A DNA stretch of 64,000 bases from Fischerella sp. PCC 9431 (GTDB taxonomy: Bacteria; Cyanobacteriota; Cyanobacteriia; Cyanobacteriales; Nostocaceae): positions 1,476,730 to 1,540,729 of the forward strand of contig NZ_KE650771.1 in the NCBI RefSeq assembly GCF_000447295.1, in the 5' to 3' direction. This document shows, piece by piece, positions 1 through 7,366 of this stretch; the stretch's first letter is position 1; each line of letters opens with the position of its first letter. The position numbers were made by a program, and so were the translations under genes. The notes beneath the pieces are model-generated. The model was not told the origin of the DNA. It did no database searches and was given only the letters and a program-made list of their open reading frames with translations.

Positions 1-166
1 TGGTGCGATCGCATTCTATCTAGCCAATCGTGCTGAGATCGATGTTTACCTAGCAGCAGAAGAAGACGCATTTGATACAATGCCTCAACCACTACAATCT
101 GCTGATCCTGTTCTATATAGTAAACTCATCGCTGCTAAAGCTACAAAACAGCGGGTAGAATCGTGA
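1..166 (+). CDS. DUF433 family protein, C-terminal part (antitoxin-like)
   Basis: This is the 3' end of a gene that begins before the window. The frame read from base 2 gives an uninterrupted tail containing YLANRAEIDVYLAAEEDAFD and stops with TGA at 164-166. That tail matches the usual C-terminus of DUF433 proteins, which have a small helix-turn-helix-like fold and commonly sit directly upstream of DUF5615 genes. The stop overlaps the GTG start of the next gene (GTGA), so the two are probably translated as a coupled pair. A toxin-antitoxin role (DUF433 as antitoxin) is inferred from this pairing, not shown. Only about 54 residues are visible. Confidence 0.6.
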   Translation, partial: GAIAFYLANRAEIDVYLAAEEDAFDTMPQPLQSADPVLYSKLIAAKATKQRVES

Positions 167-513
167 ATGTTCGCTACCAAGCTGATGCTGATTTGAATCA
201 GGTGATCGTAACAGGTGTTTTACGACGAGAACCTGCAATTGATTTCCAAACTGCCTTTGCTGCTGGGTTGAAAGGTGTTAAAGATCCAGAAGTATTGGCA
301 ATCGCAGCACAACAGAAACGTATTCTCGTCAGTCATGACCGCAAAACAATGCCATTAGAGTTTGCTGAGTTCATCATAGAGAAGCAAAGCTCAGGAGTTA
401 TCATCGTTTCCAGAAAGCTATCGATTGAGGTCGTTATTGAGGAACTATTACTAATTTGGGCAGCGTCCAGTGCAGAAGAGTGGGTAAATCGCATTGCAAA
501 ACTACCCCTTTGA
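163..513 (+). CDS. DUF5615 family PIN-like protein (toxin-like)
   Basis: A 116-residue protein starting at GTG 163, overlapping the stop of the DUF433 gene. It shows the DUF5615 PIN-like pattern: an early acidic residue in QADADLN, DPEVLAIAAQQKRILVSHDRKT in the middle (written here as DPEVLAIAAQ plus ILVSHDRKT), and a short IIVSRK strand near the C-terminus. PIN-fold proteins are typically metal-dependent RNases, with the conserved acidic residues binding the metal. Context supports a two-gene toxin-antitoxin-like module. Whether this copy is toxic cannot be judged from sequence. The GTG start is preferred because it couples to the upstream stop. Confidence 0.7.
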   Translation: MNVRYQADADLNQVIVTGVLRREPAIDFQTAFAAGLKGVKDPEVLAIAAQQKRILVSHDRKTMPLEFAEFIIEKQSSGVIIVSRKLSIEVVIEELLLIWAASSAEEWVNRIAKLPL

Positions 514-561
514 CAACACACCCTACAAAATTTGTTGTTTATAAGATTAATTCACCAATAC

Positions 562-715
562 AGGACTTACGCAAGTGTCACAACAAATAAAAATTTTTTT
601 GCTTGTAGTAAGGGCTTTAGCCCTTATTTTGAGGACTAAAGTCCACCCTTCGGGAAGCCGCTCTTACGAGCGTCTACACTACGAACTTAAATAATATGCC
701 AGTTGCGTAAGTCCT
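562..715. mobile_element. MITE-like element with 13-14 bp terminal inverted repeats
   Basis: The ends are AGGACTTACGCAAG at 562 and GTTGCGTAAGTCCT ending at 715, which are near-perfect inverted repeats. The interior is non-coding and contains a second palindromic stretch (AAGGGCTTTAGCCCTTATTTT). The 154 bp size, matching ends and lack of an ORF fit a miniature inverted-repeat transposable element. It lies in the gap between the DUF5615 gene and the MscS-like gene. Confidence 0.6.
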
Positions 716-722
716 ACAATAG

Positions 723-761
723 CAGAAACCGAGTTTTTGCAGAAACAAAAACTCGGTTTCT
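723..761. terminator. Strong hairpin between convergent genes
   Basis: AGAAACCGAGTTTTTG pairs with CAAAAACTCGGTTTCT across a six-base loop. The stem is flanked by the convergent DUF5615 and MscS-like genes, so it could end transcription from either side, although no long U-run follows. It may instead be a dispersed repeat. Confidence 0.45.
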
Positions 762-826
762 AACCTCTAGTTATAGTACTAGATTAACTGTTTTAAGTTG
801 TTTAATCAGGCTGCTTGCAAGTTGAG

Positions 827-2482
827 TTAGCCTTTATTTTTGAAAGATTCTAGCCATTGCTGGACTTGTTCTCTGGCGATATCGCGAGTTCCTAAGCCAA
901 AAGCAAGTGCGATCGCCACTGCGATCGCACCGAGTAACAAGCCAAAGGCTAGATTTACAATATCGGGTGCAACACCGATTTGTTGTAGCGCCATTGCTGA
1001 GACTAGCGCAATAATGGCAATTCGTGTGACTTGACCTAAAATTCTCGCTTGGGGATTACCGGAACTGGTAATGATGCTAAACGCAAGATTGGCTAGATAT
1101 AAACCAATCGCAAAGATAATCGCTCCAGCCAAAATCCGCCCTAGTACAATGACAATACCAGTAACCAGTGCAGTCAGAGCAGGGATATTAAGGATATTCA
1201 CTGCTGCTACAGTTGCGAACAGCATGATCCCAACTAATACAATAATCCCCGCAAGTTCTGAAGGTGTGCGGCTAGTAGGAGTTGGCGGTGTCGGTTCTTC
1301 TGCGGGAATGACAATCCGTCTTGAGGGTGTTGATAAACCTAAGACAGACAAAATATTGTTAAAACCGATACTGGTCAAAATGTTGGTGACTAAATCAGCC
1401 ACGAACCGACCTAAGAAGTAGGCAAGAATGAGAATGGCGATCGCTGTAAATATTGCGGGAAGTGCATTGAGAACTTGCTGCAACATGGCGATCGCAGGTA
1501 CGGAAATCGCCTCGATTTGCAGAGTATTCAACGCGGCGATCGCTACAGGAATCAAAATCAGAATATAGACAATTGTGCCAATAATTCTGGAAAGAGGCTG
1601 AGTTCCCGCAGCACGGGATAATCCTAGTTGAGTTCCTAAATTGTCGATTCCTGTTGCTGCTAGTAAATTCGTGACAATCCGTTGTACAACAGTCGCCAGA
1701 AACCAACCTACACCAGCAATGATGATTGCACCGAGAATATTCGGTAGAATCGTCAAAATCTCTGTCACCAGCGCTTCTACTGGTAGTAACGCTCGTTGTA
1801 ACCCCAGAGTATCTAGGATTGGAATCAGAAAGAGTAAAAAGATGAACCAATACAGAGCATTACCAATCGTATCGCTCAGAGGTAATTGATTTTGACTAGT
1901 TGTATTATCTTCTGGCGGATTTAAGCGTTCGTCTACTCTTAACGCCCGTAATCCTCTAATGGTGATGAGTTTGACAACAGTAGCTACTAACCAAGCAACC
2001 CCTACAAAAATCAGCGCCCCTACTAACCTGGGTAGAAAGTCACCAATTTGATTGAGGAAAGTATTAAGCGGTTGAGAAGCAACCCTTAACTCCAGCGTGT
2101 CTAGAACAGCGACTAATGTCAGCAGTAAAATGCCCCAAAATACCAAGTTAGAAATCAATTTTTCTACTTGGGGAAGGTCGTTGTTGTCTTCACGTCCAAC
2201 AACACCAGCAGCAATGCGATTATCAATTTGTGTGCGGTTGAGGATTCCTCGCGTGAGTGCAGCAACACCAGCAGCAATCAACCAACCAATTAACAAAATT
2301 ACTACCGCTCCCAGCAAGCGGGGTAGAAATGCAACCATTTGTTGGAAAGAATTCTGCACATAAGTATTGAATCCTACATCCTGTTGCGATGGTAATGCAG
2401 GTGATTGTGCTAAAAATGTTTCCACCCTAACACACAAACCAGTTCCGATTACTTGGGTTATATTTTGCCAAGTTATATTCAT
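827..2482 (-). CDS. Mechanosensitive-channel-related multi-helix membrane protein
   Basis: A 551-residue, very hydrophobic protein made of several repeats of a conserved transmembrane-helix unit. LPRLLGAVVILLIGWLIA, LPRLVGALIFVGVAWLVA, LPNILGAIIIAGVGWFLA and LPAIFTAIAILILAYFLGRF recur at roughly 100-150 residue spacing, each followed by an amphipathic stretch with a Gly-rich turn. This repeat is the TM-helix unit found in MscS-like small-conductance channel relatives of cyanobacteria. It is expected in the plasma membrane; a role in osmotic or ion flux is inferred from the family. The C-terminus (GLGTRDIAREQVQQWLESF) is a short cytoplasmic tail. There is no Sm-like beta domain, so it is not a canonical MscS. 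It starts at ATG 2482. Confidence 0.75.
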   Translation of the reverse strand: MNITWQNITQVIGTGLCVRVETFLAQSPALPSQQDVGFNTYVQNSFQQMVAFLPRLLGAVVILLIGWLIAAGVAALTRGILNRTQIDNRIAAGVVGREDNNDLPQVEKLISNLVFWGILLLTLVAVLDTLELRVASQPLNTFLNQIGDFLPRLVGALIFVGVAWLVATVVKLITIRGLRALRVDERLNPPEDNTTSQNQLPLSDTIGNALYWFIFLLFLIPILDTLGLQRALLPVEALVTEILTILPNILGAIIIAGVGWFLATVVQRIVTNLLAATGIDNLGTQLGLSRAAGTQPLSRIIGTIVYILILIPVAIAALNTLQIEAISVPAIAMLQQVLNALPAIFTAIAILILAYFLGRFVADLVTNILTSIGFNNILSVLGLSTPSRRIVIPAEEPTPPTPTSRTPSELAGIIVLVGIMLFATVAAVNILNIPALTALVTGIVIVLGRILAGAIIFAIGLYLANLAFSIITSSGNPQARILGQVTRIAIIALVSAMALQQIGVAPDIVNLAFGLLLGAIAVAIALAFGLGTRDIAREQVQQWLESFKNKG

Positions 2483-2814
2483 GGTTTTCCGGTATTAAAG
2501 TAAGTTTGCTCCAGAAAACACTGTAGATGCTCTTGGAATAGATTGCCCTGGACAATTCTACATCCCAATCACTCCGTAGTGTTTTACATTTAATTTGAAT
2601 TAGTCAATTTTACAGGTAATTGATCTCAACCGTTATTTCAGAATTTTTATTTTTTTTTATTTAAAAAAGCAAACTAAAATATATATCTTTTAGTCGTTGA
2701 CTAGTATGGACAGATACATAGTATACTAGCTCGGTTATAGTGATTAAATAATACTAAAATCTTAATCGCTATATAGTTAATAGTTATTTTTTAATTTCGG
2801 TCGATGTCTAATTC

Positions 2815-2890
2815 TGATATCTTGCACCAACCCCATATCCCGTCAATAAATCAATTTATTGGCGGGATGAAAAGCTGATGCAAGATATGA
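2815..2890. repeat. 76-bp imperfect inverted repeat in the 2483-2952 gap
   Basis: TGATATCTTGCA at 2815 is mirrored by TGCAAGATATGA ending at 2890, and an inner stem CCCGTCAATAAA / TTTATTGGCGGG lies between. The structure is non-coding and sits just upstream of the SRPBCC gene. It may be a small mobile palindrome or a 5' leader structure. The rest of the gap is AT-rich with no recognisable gene. Confidence 0.45.
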
Positions 2891-2952
2891 TTAATTACTA
2901 CTTTCTGATTTTGCGTTAATCTGAGTGCAGATATAATTAAAAATAGGGTGAA

Positions 2953-3414
2953 ATGTCTGCAATCGAAGTTTTTGAACAATCGATAGATATTAATACTTCA
3001 GCCGCAGTAGTGGAACGCTGTATTAGCGATCGCATTTTAATGCACCGTTGGCTCAATCCTGCCTTGCGTTGCGAACCTGTGGGTGAATGGAGTACTGATG
3101 TGGGTAGTCGTAGTCGATTTGTGATTCAAATACCTGGAATCAAACCAACTTTGAATAGTGTTGTGGTCGAAAGAGAACCAGGTTTGATTGTTTGGGGGTT
3201 TGATGGTTTTTTCAAAGGACGCGATCGCTGGGAATGTCAACCACAAGCAAAAGGAACGCGCCTAATTAACCGCTTTGAATTTGAGATACCCAATCCCCTA
3301 GTTAGTTGGGGTTTTAAAACCTTCGCCGAAACCTGGACAAAACAAGATATGCAAGCCCAGTTACGTCGCCTTAAACTTGTAGCTGAGGGGATAGGGAACA
3401 TATCAATTAAGTAG
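2953..3414 (+). CDS. SRPBCC (START-like) family protein
   Basis: A 153-residue protein that looks like a polyketide cyclase/dehydrase or START-like fold. It begins with the typical strand EVFEQSIDINTSAAVVERCISD and has a helix-ending basic patch, then the strands RCEPVGEW, GSRSRFVIQIPG, LIVWGFDG and TRLINRFEFE, and ends with a long C-terminal helix containing DMQAQLRRLKLVAE. Such proteins bind hydrophobic ligands in a cavity; the ligand cannot be told here. It appears to be a single gene, convergent with the downstream SirB1-type gene across a repeat tract. Confidence 0.65.
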   Translation: MSAIEVFEQSIDINTSAAVVERCISDRILMHRWLNPALRCEPVGEWSTDVGSRSRFVIQIPGIKPTLNSVVVEREPGLIVWGFDGFFKGRDRWECQPQAKGTRLINRFEFEIPNPLVSWGFKTFAETWTKQDMQAQLRRLKLVAEGIGNISIK

Positions 3415-3437
3415 TTATGCAAAATAAATTATTCATT

Positions 3438-3668
3438 TAGGCAAGGGAACAGGGAACGGGGAACAGGGAACAGAGGAGGAATACAGCGTTTTAGTTAGTT
3501 TGAAAAATGTCTAAATATTTATGCGTAGGTACTTAAAAATTAAAAATTAAAGAATTTGTTCCCCGATGCCCGATGCCCAATGCCCAATGCCCAATGCCCG
3601 ATGCCCAATGCCCGATGCCCAATGCCCAATGCCCAATGCCCAATGCCCGATGCCCAATGCCCCATGCC
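3438..3668. repeat. Short tandem repeats (heptamers CCCAATG / CCCGATG)
   Basis: A first block from about 3438 has GGGAACA/GGGAACG-type heptamers. A longer block from about 3560 to 3668 is an almost uninterrupted run of the heptamers CCCAATG and CCCGATG. Heptameric STRR sequences of this sort are typical of filamentous cyanobacteria. The tract ends only a few bases from the stop of the next gene. Confidence 0.85.
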
Positions 3669-3674
3669 TAATGA

Positions 3675-4496
3675 CTATCCTCTACCAAGTTGAGTTAACA
3701 AGCGTCGGATCATGTATGCATCTTGGGCTTCGGGGGTTTTGACGAGATAGGTTTCTAAGTCGTTGGCTGCTTGGGAAAAACGCCCAAGTTGGTAACATAA
3801 AAGACCGCGATCGCGTACTTCTAAGGCAAAACCAGGAAATAATAACAATATTCTCTCTACTGCTGCTAAGGCTTTTTCTAGTTCTTGTTTGTTTAAATAA
3901 ATATATTTGAGATTTGTCAACATCCTGGCCAAAATTTGTTTGTTTGTCACTGCTGCTAAAAATTCTGGTTGCAGAGTCACGGGATGCTGATATATTTGAG
4001 TCAATTTTTCTTGACAATCTTGGGGAAATAAAACCTCACCGTTGTTGAAAGTATCAACAAAAATTTCAATATCAGAAACGTCAGGACGAATGAGGAAATG
4101 TCCTGGCATTCCTACACCGATCATGGCAAAATCAATGCGTCGGGCAATTTCGAGATATATGAGCGCCAAAGTAATCGGAATTCCCAGACGGCGATCGATC
4201 ACATCATTTAAATAGCTATTACGGGGGTCATAATATTCTTGTTTATTTCCTGCAAATCCTAAATCGTTATAGAGATATTGATTAATAGTTTGGATAATTC
4301 GCAAAGGATAACGTTCTGTTGGGAGACGTTCTTCTAATTCTGCTGCCATTGTATCCAGACTGTTGATATATTCTTCTGGATCTAGATCGGGATATTCTTC
4401 TTGAGCAATATATAAAGCTGTTCTGGCTAAATCTATATACTCATCAGGCTGCTGAATTTCCTGGTAAAAATATTGCCGCGCTGACGAGATATTCAT
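3675..4496 (-). CDS. SirB1 family protein (transglutaminase-like fold with TPR-like tail)
   Basis: A 273-residue protein. The middle carries the SirB1/Transglut_core2 signature: NSYLNDVIDRRLGIPITLAL, then RRIDFAMIGVGMPGHFLIR, and FVDTFNNGEVL. The usual catalytic Cys of transglutaminases is not evident, and in SirB1 proteins function is generally unknown. The last 80 residues (KYIYLNKQELEKALAAVERI, LLCYQLGRFSQAANDLETYL) look like two TPR repeats. It starts at ATG 4496. Its neighbours on either side are unrelated, so it is probably monocistronic. Confidence 0.75.
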   Translation of the reverse strand: MNISSARQYFYQEIQQPDEYIDLARTALYIAQEEYPDLDPEEYINSLDTMAAELEERLPTERYPLRIIQTINQYLYNDLGFAGNKQEYYDPRNSYLNDVIDRRLGIPITLALIYLEIARRIDFAMIGVGMPGHFLIRPDVSDIEIFVDTFNNGEVLFPQDCQEKLTQIYQHPVTLQPEFLAAVTNKQILARMLTNLKYIYLNKQELEKALAAVERILLLFPGFALEVRDRGLLCYQLGRFSQAANDLETYLVKTPEAQDAYMIRRLLTQLGRG

Positions 4497-4973
4497 AAGC
4501 TTTGCCGAGTATAGGTTTACAGTTGAGAATAGGGATTATGAAGTGTTAAAAGATTTCTTGCAGAAGATTACAAAAAGGTCACAAGCGAGGGTTAAAGAGA
4601 TAAATTTTTTTCTACCCCTTACCCTTGAACTTTGCTCTCATTCAACATAGGTGTAATGATACCTACATTTCATCTTAAAAATACTGGAAAGATTTGCAAA
4701 TATTTTGACGCATAAAAATAAATCAAAAGTATCTATCGAAAGTATGATAATTGAGAACAACTGCGATCGCGCGTGCAGAACAGAAATACCTCAAGTCCCC
4801 ATCGTCATTTTAGACGAACATTTTTCTCTTGCTTTACGAAATAGCGTCAAAATGAAGTGTATCTCATAAATATGTGAAATGGCATGGCTTCGCTCTCTCT
4901 GCTACTCTGCGGGGGGAGCAGTTTTTTATTCTAGTTATAATTGCCGAAGGGATAAAAATCCTCTAGTCAATAG
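4497..4973. other. Intergenic region, no gene recognised
   Basis: A 477-base stretch between two minus-strand genes. All six frames are short. It should contain the promoter of the SirB1-type gene and the 3' end of the methyltransferase transcript. A GC-richer patch near 4880-4925 (GGCATGGCTTCGCTCTCTCT) resembles fragments of dispersed repeats but was not assigned. Confidence 0.5.
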
Positions 4974-5708
4974 CTATGAACATTCAATGAAAATTATAGG
5001 TGCATATTCTAGAAACACTTGCCAAAACTCTTGACCAAACTCCTCTACCCCTTGAGGAGAAACTAGGGGTTTTTGCCAGCGAACCTCTTTGAAACCTGCG
5101 CTTTGCAATGCCCATTCATAAGTAGATTTACTGAGGTAATAGTTATAAAAACTGAATTTATCTGTATCGACTGATATTGTATATTGTATGGGCGTACCTT
5201 CCTGAAGTGGTCGGTCTATGCTTTTGATAAATCCATATTTTTTAGTTAAAAGATAAGATGCAGGAGGTTGTTCACTATTGTTGTTGATAGTGACGAAACG
5301 ACCCCCCGGTTTCAGGTTAGCAAATATGTTTTGGCAAATTTTGAGCGCTTGTTCTGGAGTTTGGCAATAATTTAGCAGATATGAAGCTACCACCAAATCA
5401 AAGCTACCGATTTTACCTAGTTCGAGAACATCACTAAGAATATATTCAACACCTAGCGGTTCTCTAGCTTCCTCCTGTGTCGCTAGTTCAATCATTTTTT
5501 CCGAAATTTCTACCCCGACAACCCGTGTAGCGCCTTTTCGTTTTAATTCTCTAGAATAAAATCCTTCTCCACAAGCTAAGTCGAGGATCGACTTTCCAGT
5601 CACATCACCGAGCAAATTTAAATATGTATATGTCTCTATGTGTAGACGAAATGGTAATTCTTTTGATTTTTTATACTGCTGGGCAATGGTGTCATAATCA
5701 GCTGCCAT
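4974..5708 (-). CDS. Class I SAM-dependent methyltransferase
   Basis: A 244-residue protein. Motif I, SILDLACGEGFYSRELKRKG, lies around residues 39-58, followed by the acidic ribose-binding residue in VVGVEIS and the motif YILSDVLELG. FDLVVASYLLNYC is motif IV-like and LKPGGRFVTINN is the post-motif strand. This pattern defines a Rossmann-fold small-molecule-type methyltransferase; the substrate cannot be deduced. The N-terminus MAADYDTIAQQYKKSKELPF is typical of the family and supports ATG 5708 as the start. No partner gene is obvious. Confidence 0.8.
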   Translation of the reverse strand: MAADYDTIAQQYKKSKELPFRLHIETYTYLNLLGDVTGKSILDLACGEGFYSRELKRKGATRVVGVEISEKMIELATQEEAREPLGVEYILSDVLELGKIGSFDLVVASYLLNYCQTPEQALKICQNIFANLKPGGRFVTINNNSEQPPASYLLTKKYGFIKSIDRPLQEGTPIQYTISVDTDKFSFYNYYLSKSTYEWALQSAGFKEVRWQKPLVSPQGVEEFGQEFWQVFLEYAPIIFIECS

Positions 5709-5845
5709 TTTTTATCCCGCTTAAATAGACTAATTTACTTAGATTATTAGTCTATAGCGTTTACCAATCTGGTGAAGTACATTTTCAAAGCTCATAACCT
5801 TAGTAAGATATTAAAATAAAGTTAATTGCTATCAAATTTGGAAGT

Positions 5846-5948
5846 AGCGATCGCTCTTCCAATCACTTCCCTTAATTCCTCATAGATCATTGGTTCTGAT
5901 TGGTAAATCACGCAGGAAATAAAAGCGATCGCTCTTCCAATCACTTCC
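5846..5948 (-). repeat. 25-bp direct repeat spanning the stop of the nuclease gene
   Basis: The same 25 bases occur at 5846-5870 and 5924-5948, exactly 78 bp apart. One copy encodes the nuclease's C-terminal GSDWKSDR. The other lies in frame after its stop codon and would encode the same residues. The C-terminus has therefore been partly duplicated, and the current stop at 5880 may not be the ancestral one. Confidence 0.7.
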
Positions 5949-7361
5949 TTTAGTTCGTCCCAAATAACCAGTTAAGGGTGATGAAAGTTCGATGAGAATC
6001 TCGTGCATTTCTTCAATTTTTAATAGCTGTGGTGGTTTGGAAGCAATATAAACACCATATAATGTCTCAACTCCAGTGTTGAGTGAGCCTGTATCTTCCA
6101 GATAAATTTTCACAAGCTGGACAAGGTGCGATCGCAGACTAATTTCTCTGTTAACTTGATCTATATATTTTTCAACTTCCTGATCAGATTGACCTGCTTT
6201 TAAATACTGTTTAAGCTTAAATAAGTCTATTGAGTTTTTATAGTTACTTTGTAATTTGACAAGCTTCTCTAATGTTTCTGGGTTAATAATAGCCATATCA
6301 TGTACTTTGGCAGCATCTTGCAGTTGAGTAGTTGGTTCACCAGGGCCAATAATTAATTTAGTTGCTTGTTTGAATATTTCAGGACTTTTTAAACGTAGTG
6401 TTCCTAAATTCAATAATTGTACTGCGGTATCGTTGGGAATTTTCTTACCGGCTTTACATTCTCCGACTAAAGAATAAGGCTGTGAACAAAATATGTCTAT
6501 CCCACCAGCACCACCTTTATGAAAATAATCAATCGTAAAGCCTAAAAATTCTAGACTCTGACGAACTATGTTTTCAAAATCTGTTCCAGCTTGGTAGTTG
6601 CTTTTACCTTCGTCTTGTTGTTTACTGCGATTACCCAAAGCAGCAATATTATTTATCCAAGCTAATTCTGAATCAAGTTGCTGAATAAGCTTTTTACTAC
6701 TCCAACCCAAAAACACTTTAATATCTTCTTCTAATGTTCTAGCTGCTGGGTTGGTGATTCCAAAAGAGGCTAAACTACTCTGTAATTCTTCCAACTCAGG
6801 ATGTAGTGGTGCTTCAAGTTTTTCCAGTTGGTCTTTGCGTTTGAGAAAAATGCGATCGTTCAATACAGGATTTGCATCAGTAACACTCAAAGGTTGTGTT
6901 AAAGCCAGAAACTGGCTGTTTTGCTTATATTTAACAGAAACTTCAATAGCTTTTGGCAGTTGATAAACTCGTAAATACGCTAGAAAGATGTTTTGTTTTT
7001 GTGCGAGTATGTTTTGTAAAGCTTGTTGAGTCCAAATCGTGAGTGAAGATAAAGCAGCTAATGATTCGGTTTGATTAAGAATTTGGCAGGATTCACATTT
7101 TGCCCAAGCTTGAATTTTAAGTGTATCAGATCTTGAATGTAATAATTGTAAATGTGCGATCGCACTCTGAGCAATAGGTAAAAAACTTGAATTATAGTAT
7201 TGCTCAATTCTAAGTGGGATATTAAGACATTGTGTAGGATAAAGAACAAACTGCTGTCCAGGACGGATAAAATATTTGGGTAAAGCAGTAATTATTCGTC
7301 CTTGTATTAATGCTTCAATATCAGGAACAGGTAGACACAGACTTATTGAAATTCTAACCAT
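5880..7361 (-). CDS. DUF1802-like protein with PD-(D/E)XK (Mrr-like) nuclease domain
   Basis: A 493-residue protein. The first ~180 residues resemble DUF1802 (IEALIQGRIITALPKYFIRP, FVLYPT, LTIWTQQALQN, FLAYLRVYQLP). A PD-(D/E)XK nuclease core follows: GTDFENIVRQSLEFLGFTID, then GGAGGIDIF around residue 287, and LVGECKAGKK around 298-307, giving D...ECK catalytic residues, and TKLIIGPGEPT. DUF1802 is known to occur with Mrr-type nuclease domains and has been suggested to belong to restriction systems. It starts 5 bp after the stop of the ATPase gene, so the two are co-transcribed. A DNA-cleaving effector role is inferred from the intact catalytic motif. The C-terminal ~130 residues are not recognised. 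Confidence 0.7.
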   Translation of the reverse strand: MVRISISLCLPVPDIEALIQGRIITALPKYFIRPGQQFVLYPTQCLNIPLRIEQYYNSSFLPIAQSAIAHLQLLHSRSDTLKIQAWAKCESCQILNQTESLAALSSLTIWTQQALQNILAQKQNIFLAYLRVYQLPKAIEVSVKYKQNSQFLALTQPLSVTDANPVLNDRIFLKRKDQLEKLEAPLHPELEELQSSLASFGITNPAARTLEEDIKVFLGWSSKKLIQQLDSELAWINNIAALGNRSKQQDEGKSNYQAGTDFENIVRQSLEFLGFTIDYFHKGGAGGIDIFCSQPYSLVGECKAGKKIPNDTAVQLLNLGTLRLKSPEIFKQATKLIIGPGEPTTQLQDAAKVHDMAIINPETLEKLVKLQSNYKNSIDLFKLKQYLKAGQSDQEVEKYIDQVNREISLRSHLVQLVKIYLEDTGSLNTGVETLYGVYIASKPPQLLKIEEMHEILIELSSPLTGYLGRTKGSDWKSDRFYFLRDLPIRTNDL

Positions 7362-7366
7362 CTAAT

